DNA from: an uncultured Ruminiclostridium sp.
GTDB lineage: Bacteria > Bacillota > Clostridia > Oscillospirales > Ruminococcaceae
NCBI GenBank assembly: GCA_934462775.1
Contig: CAKSIR010000055.1
Span: forward strand, 1-13,879
DNA length: 13,879 nucleotides
Reading direction: 5' to 3'
Below the pieces are notes generated by a model. That model made no database searches. It worked only from the letters and a program-made list of their open reading frames with translations, and was not told where the DNA came from. The translations under genes were made by a program, and so were the position numbers. This document shows positions 13,860 to 13,879 of the stretch, one piece after another; positions within the stretch are counted from its first letter, which is position 1, and each line of letters begins with the position of its first letter.

Positions 13860-13879
13860 CAGATTCCAAAGGCAGAGCC

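Noticed and set aside
1..13879. CRISPR arrays, tRNA/rRNA genes, insertion sequences, phage genes or a defence system
   Set aside because: No spaced direct repeats, tRNA-like cloverleafs, transposase motifs or defence protein families were seen; the content is metabolic.

Overview
The window looks like chromosomal DNA from a Gram-positive, anaerobic, fibre-degrading gut or rumen Firmicute, most likely Ruminococcus or a close relative in the Oscillospiraceae. This is inferred from four things: clostridial-style branched-chain amino acid genes under a T-box, a type III glutamine synthetase, a lipoprotein GH5 cellulase, and canonical AGGAGG ribosome binding sites with sigma-A promoters. No plasmid, phage, transposase, CRISPR array, tRNA or rRNA was seen.

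Region 1 (26-6339, minus strand) is a leucine-controlled operon read right to left: ilvB, ilvN, leuC, a Dabb-domain protein, leuD, a GNAT acetyltransferase and leuB. A promoter with a 17-base spacer (6311-6339) drives a T-box leader (about 6050-6304). I read its specifier codon as CUC (Leu), so uncharged leucine tRNA should switch on all seven genes. A hairpin terminator (26-48) lies downstream of leuB. leuA, ilvC and ilvD are not in the operon. Two genes with no obvious leucine role sit between the leu genes.

Region 2 (6363-8142, plus strand) is divergent from the operon and encodes a secreted, lipid-anchored cellulase: lipobox, long acidic Thr/Ala/Glu-rich linker, CBM2-like module, second linker and GH5 catalytic domain. 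No dockerin is present.

Region 3 (8202-11525, plus strand) carries glnN, for a type III glutamine synthetase. A strong terminator hairpin lies between its best promoter and its start codon, which suggests attenuation. After a terminator there is a separately promoted SPL-like radical SAM protein of unknown function.

Region 4 (11633-13763, plus strand) is a two-gene unit. It encodes a LeuA/homocitrate-synthase/Re-citrate-synthase family enzyme without a LeuA regulatory domain, followed with an ATGA overlap by a GntR/FCD regulator. The promoter has exact -35 and -10 consensus hexamers. A perfect 12-bp palindrome of the FCD-GntR operator type lies on its -10/start region, so an autoregulated metabolic switch is likely. 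If the enzyme is a Re-citrate synthase, it would feed 2-oxoglutarate and glutamate synthesis, which fits the nearby glnN.

The window is mostly core metabolism. The points most worth checking are the glnN leader terminator, the GntR palindrome and its enzyme, the Dabb/GNAT insertions in the leucine operon, and the short hairpins at both edges.
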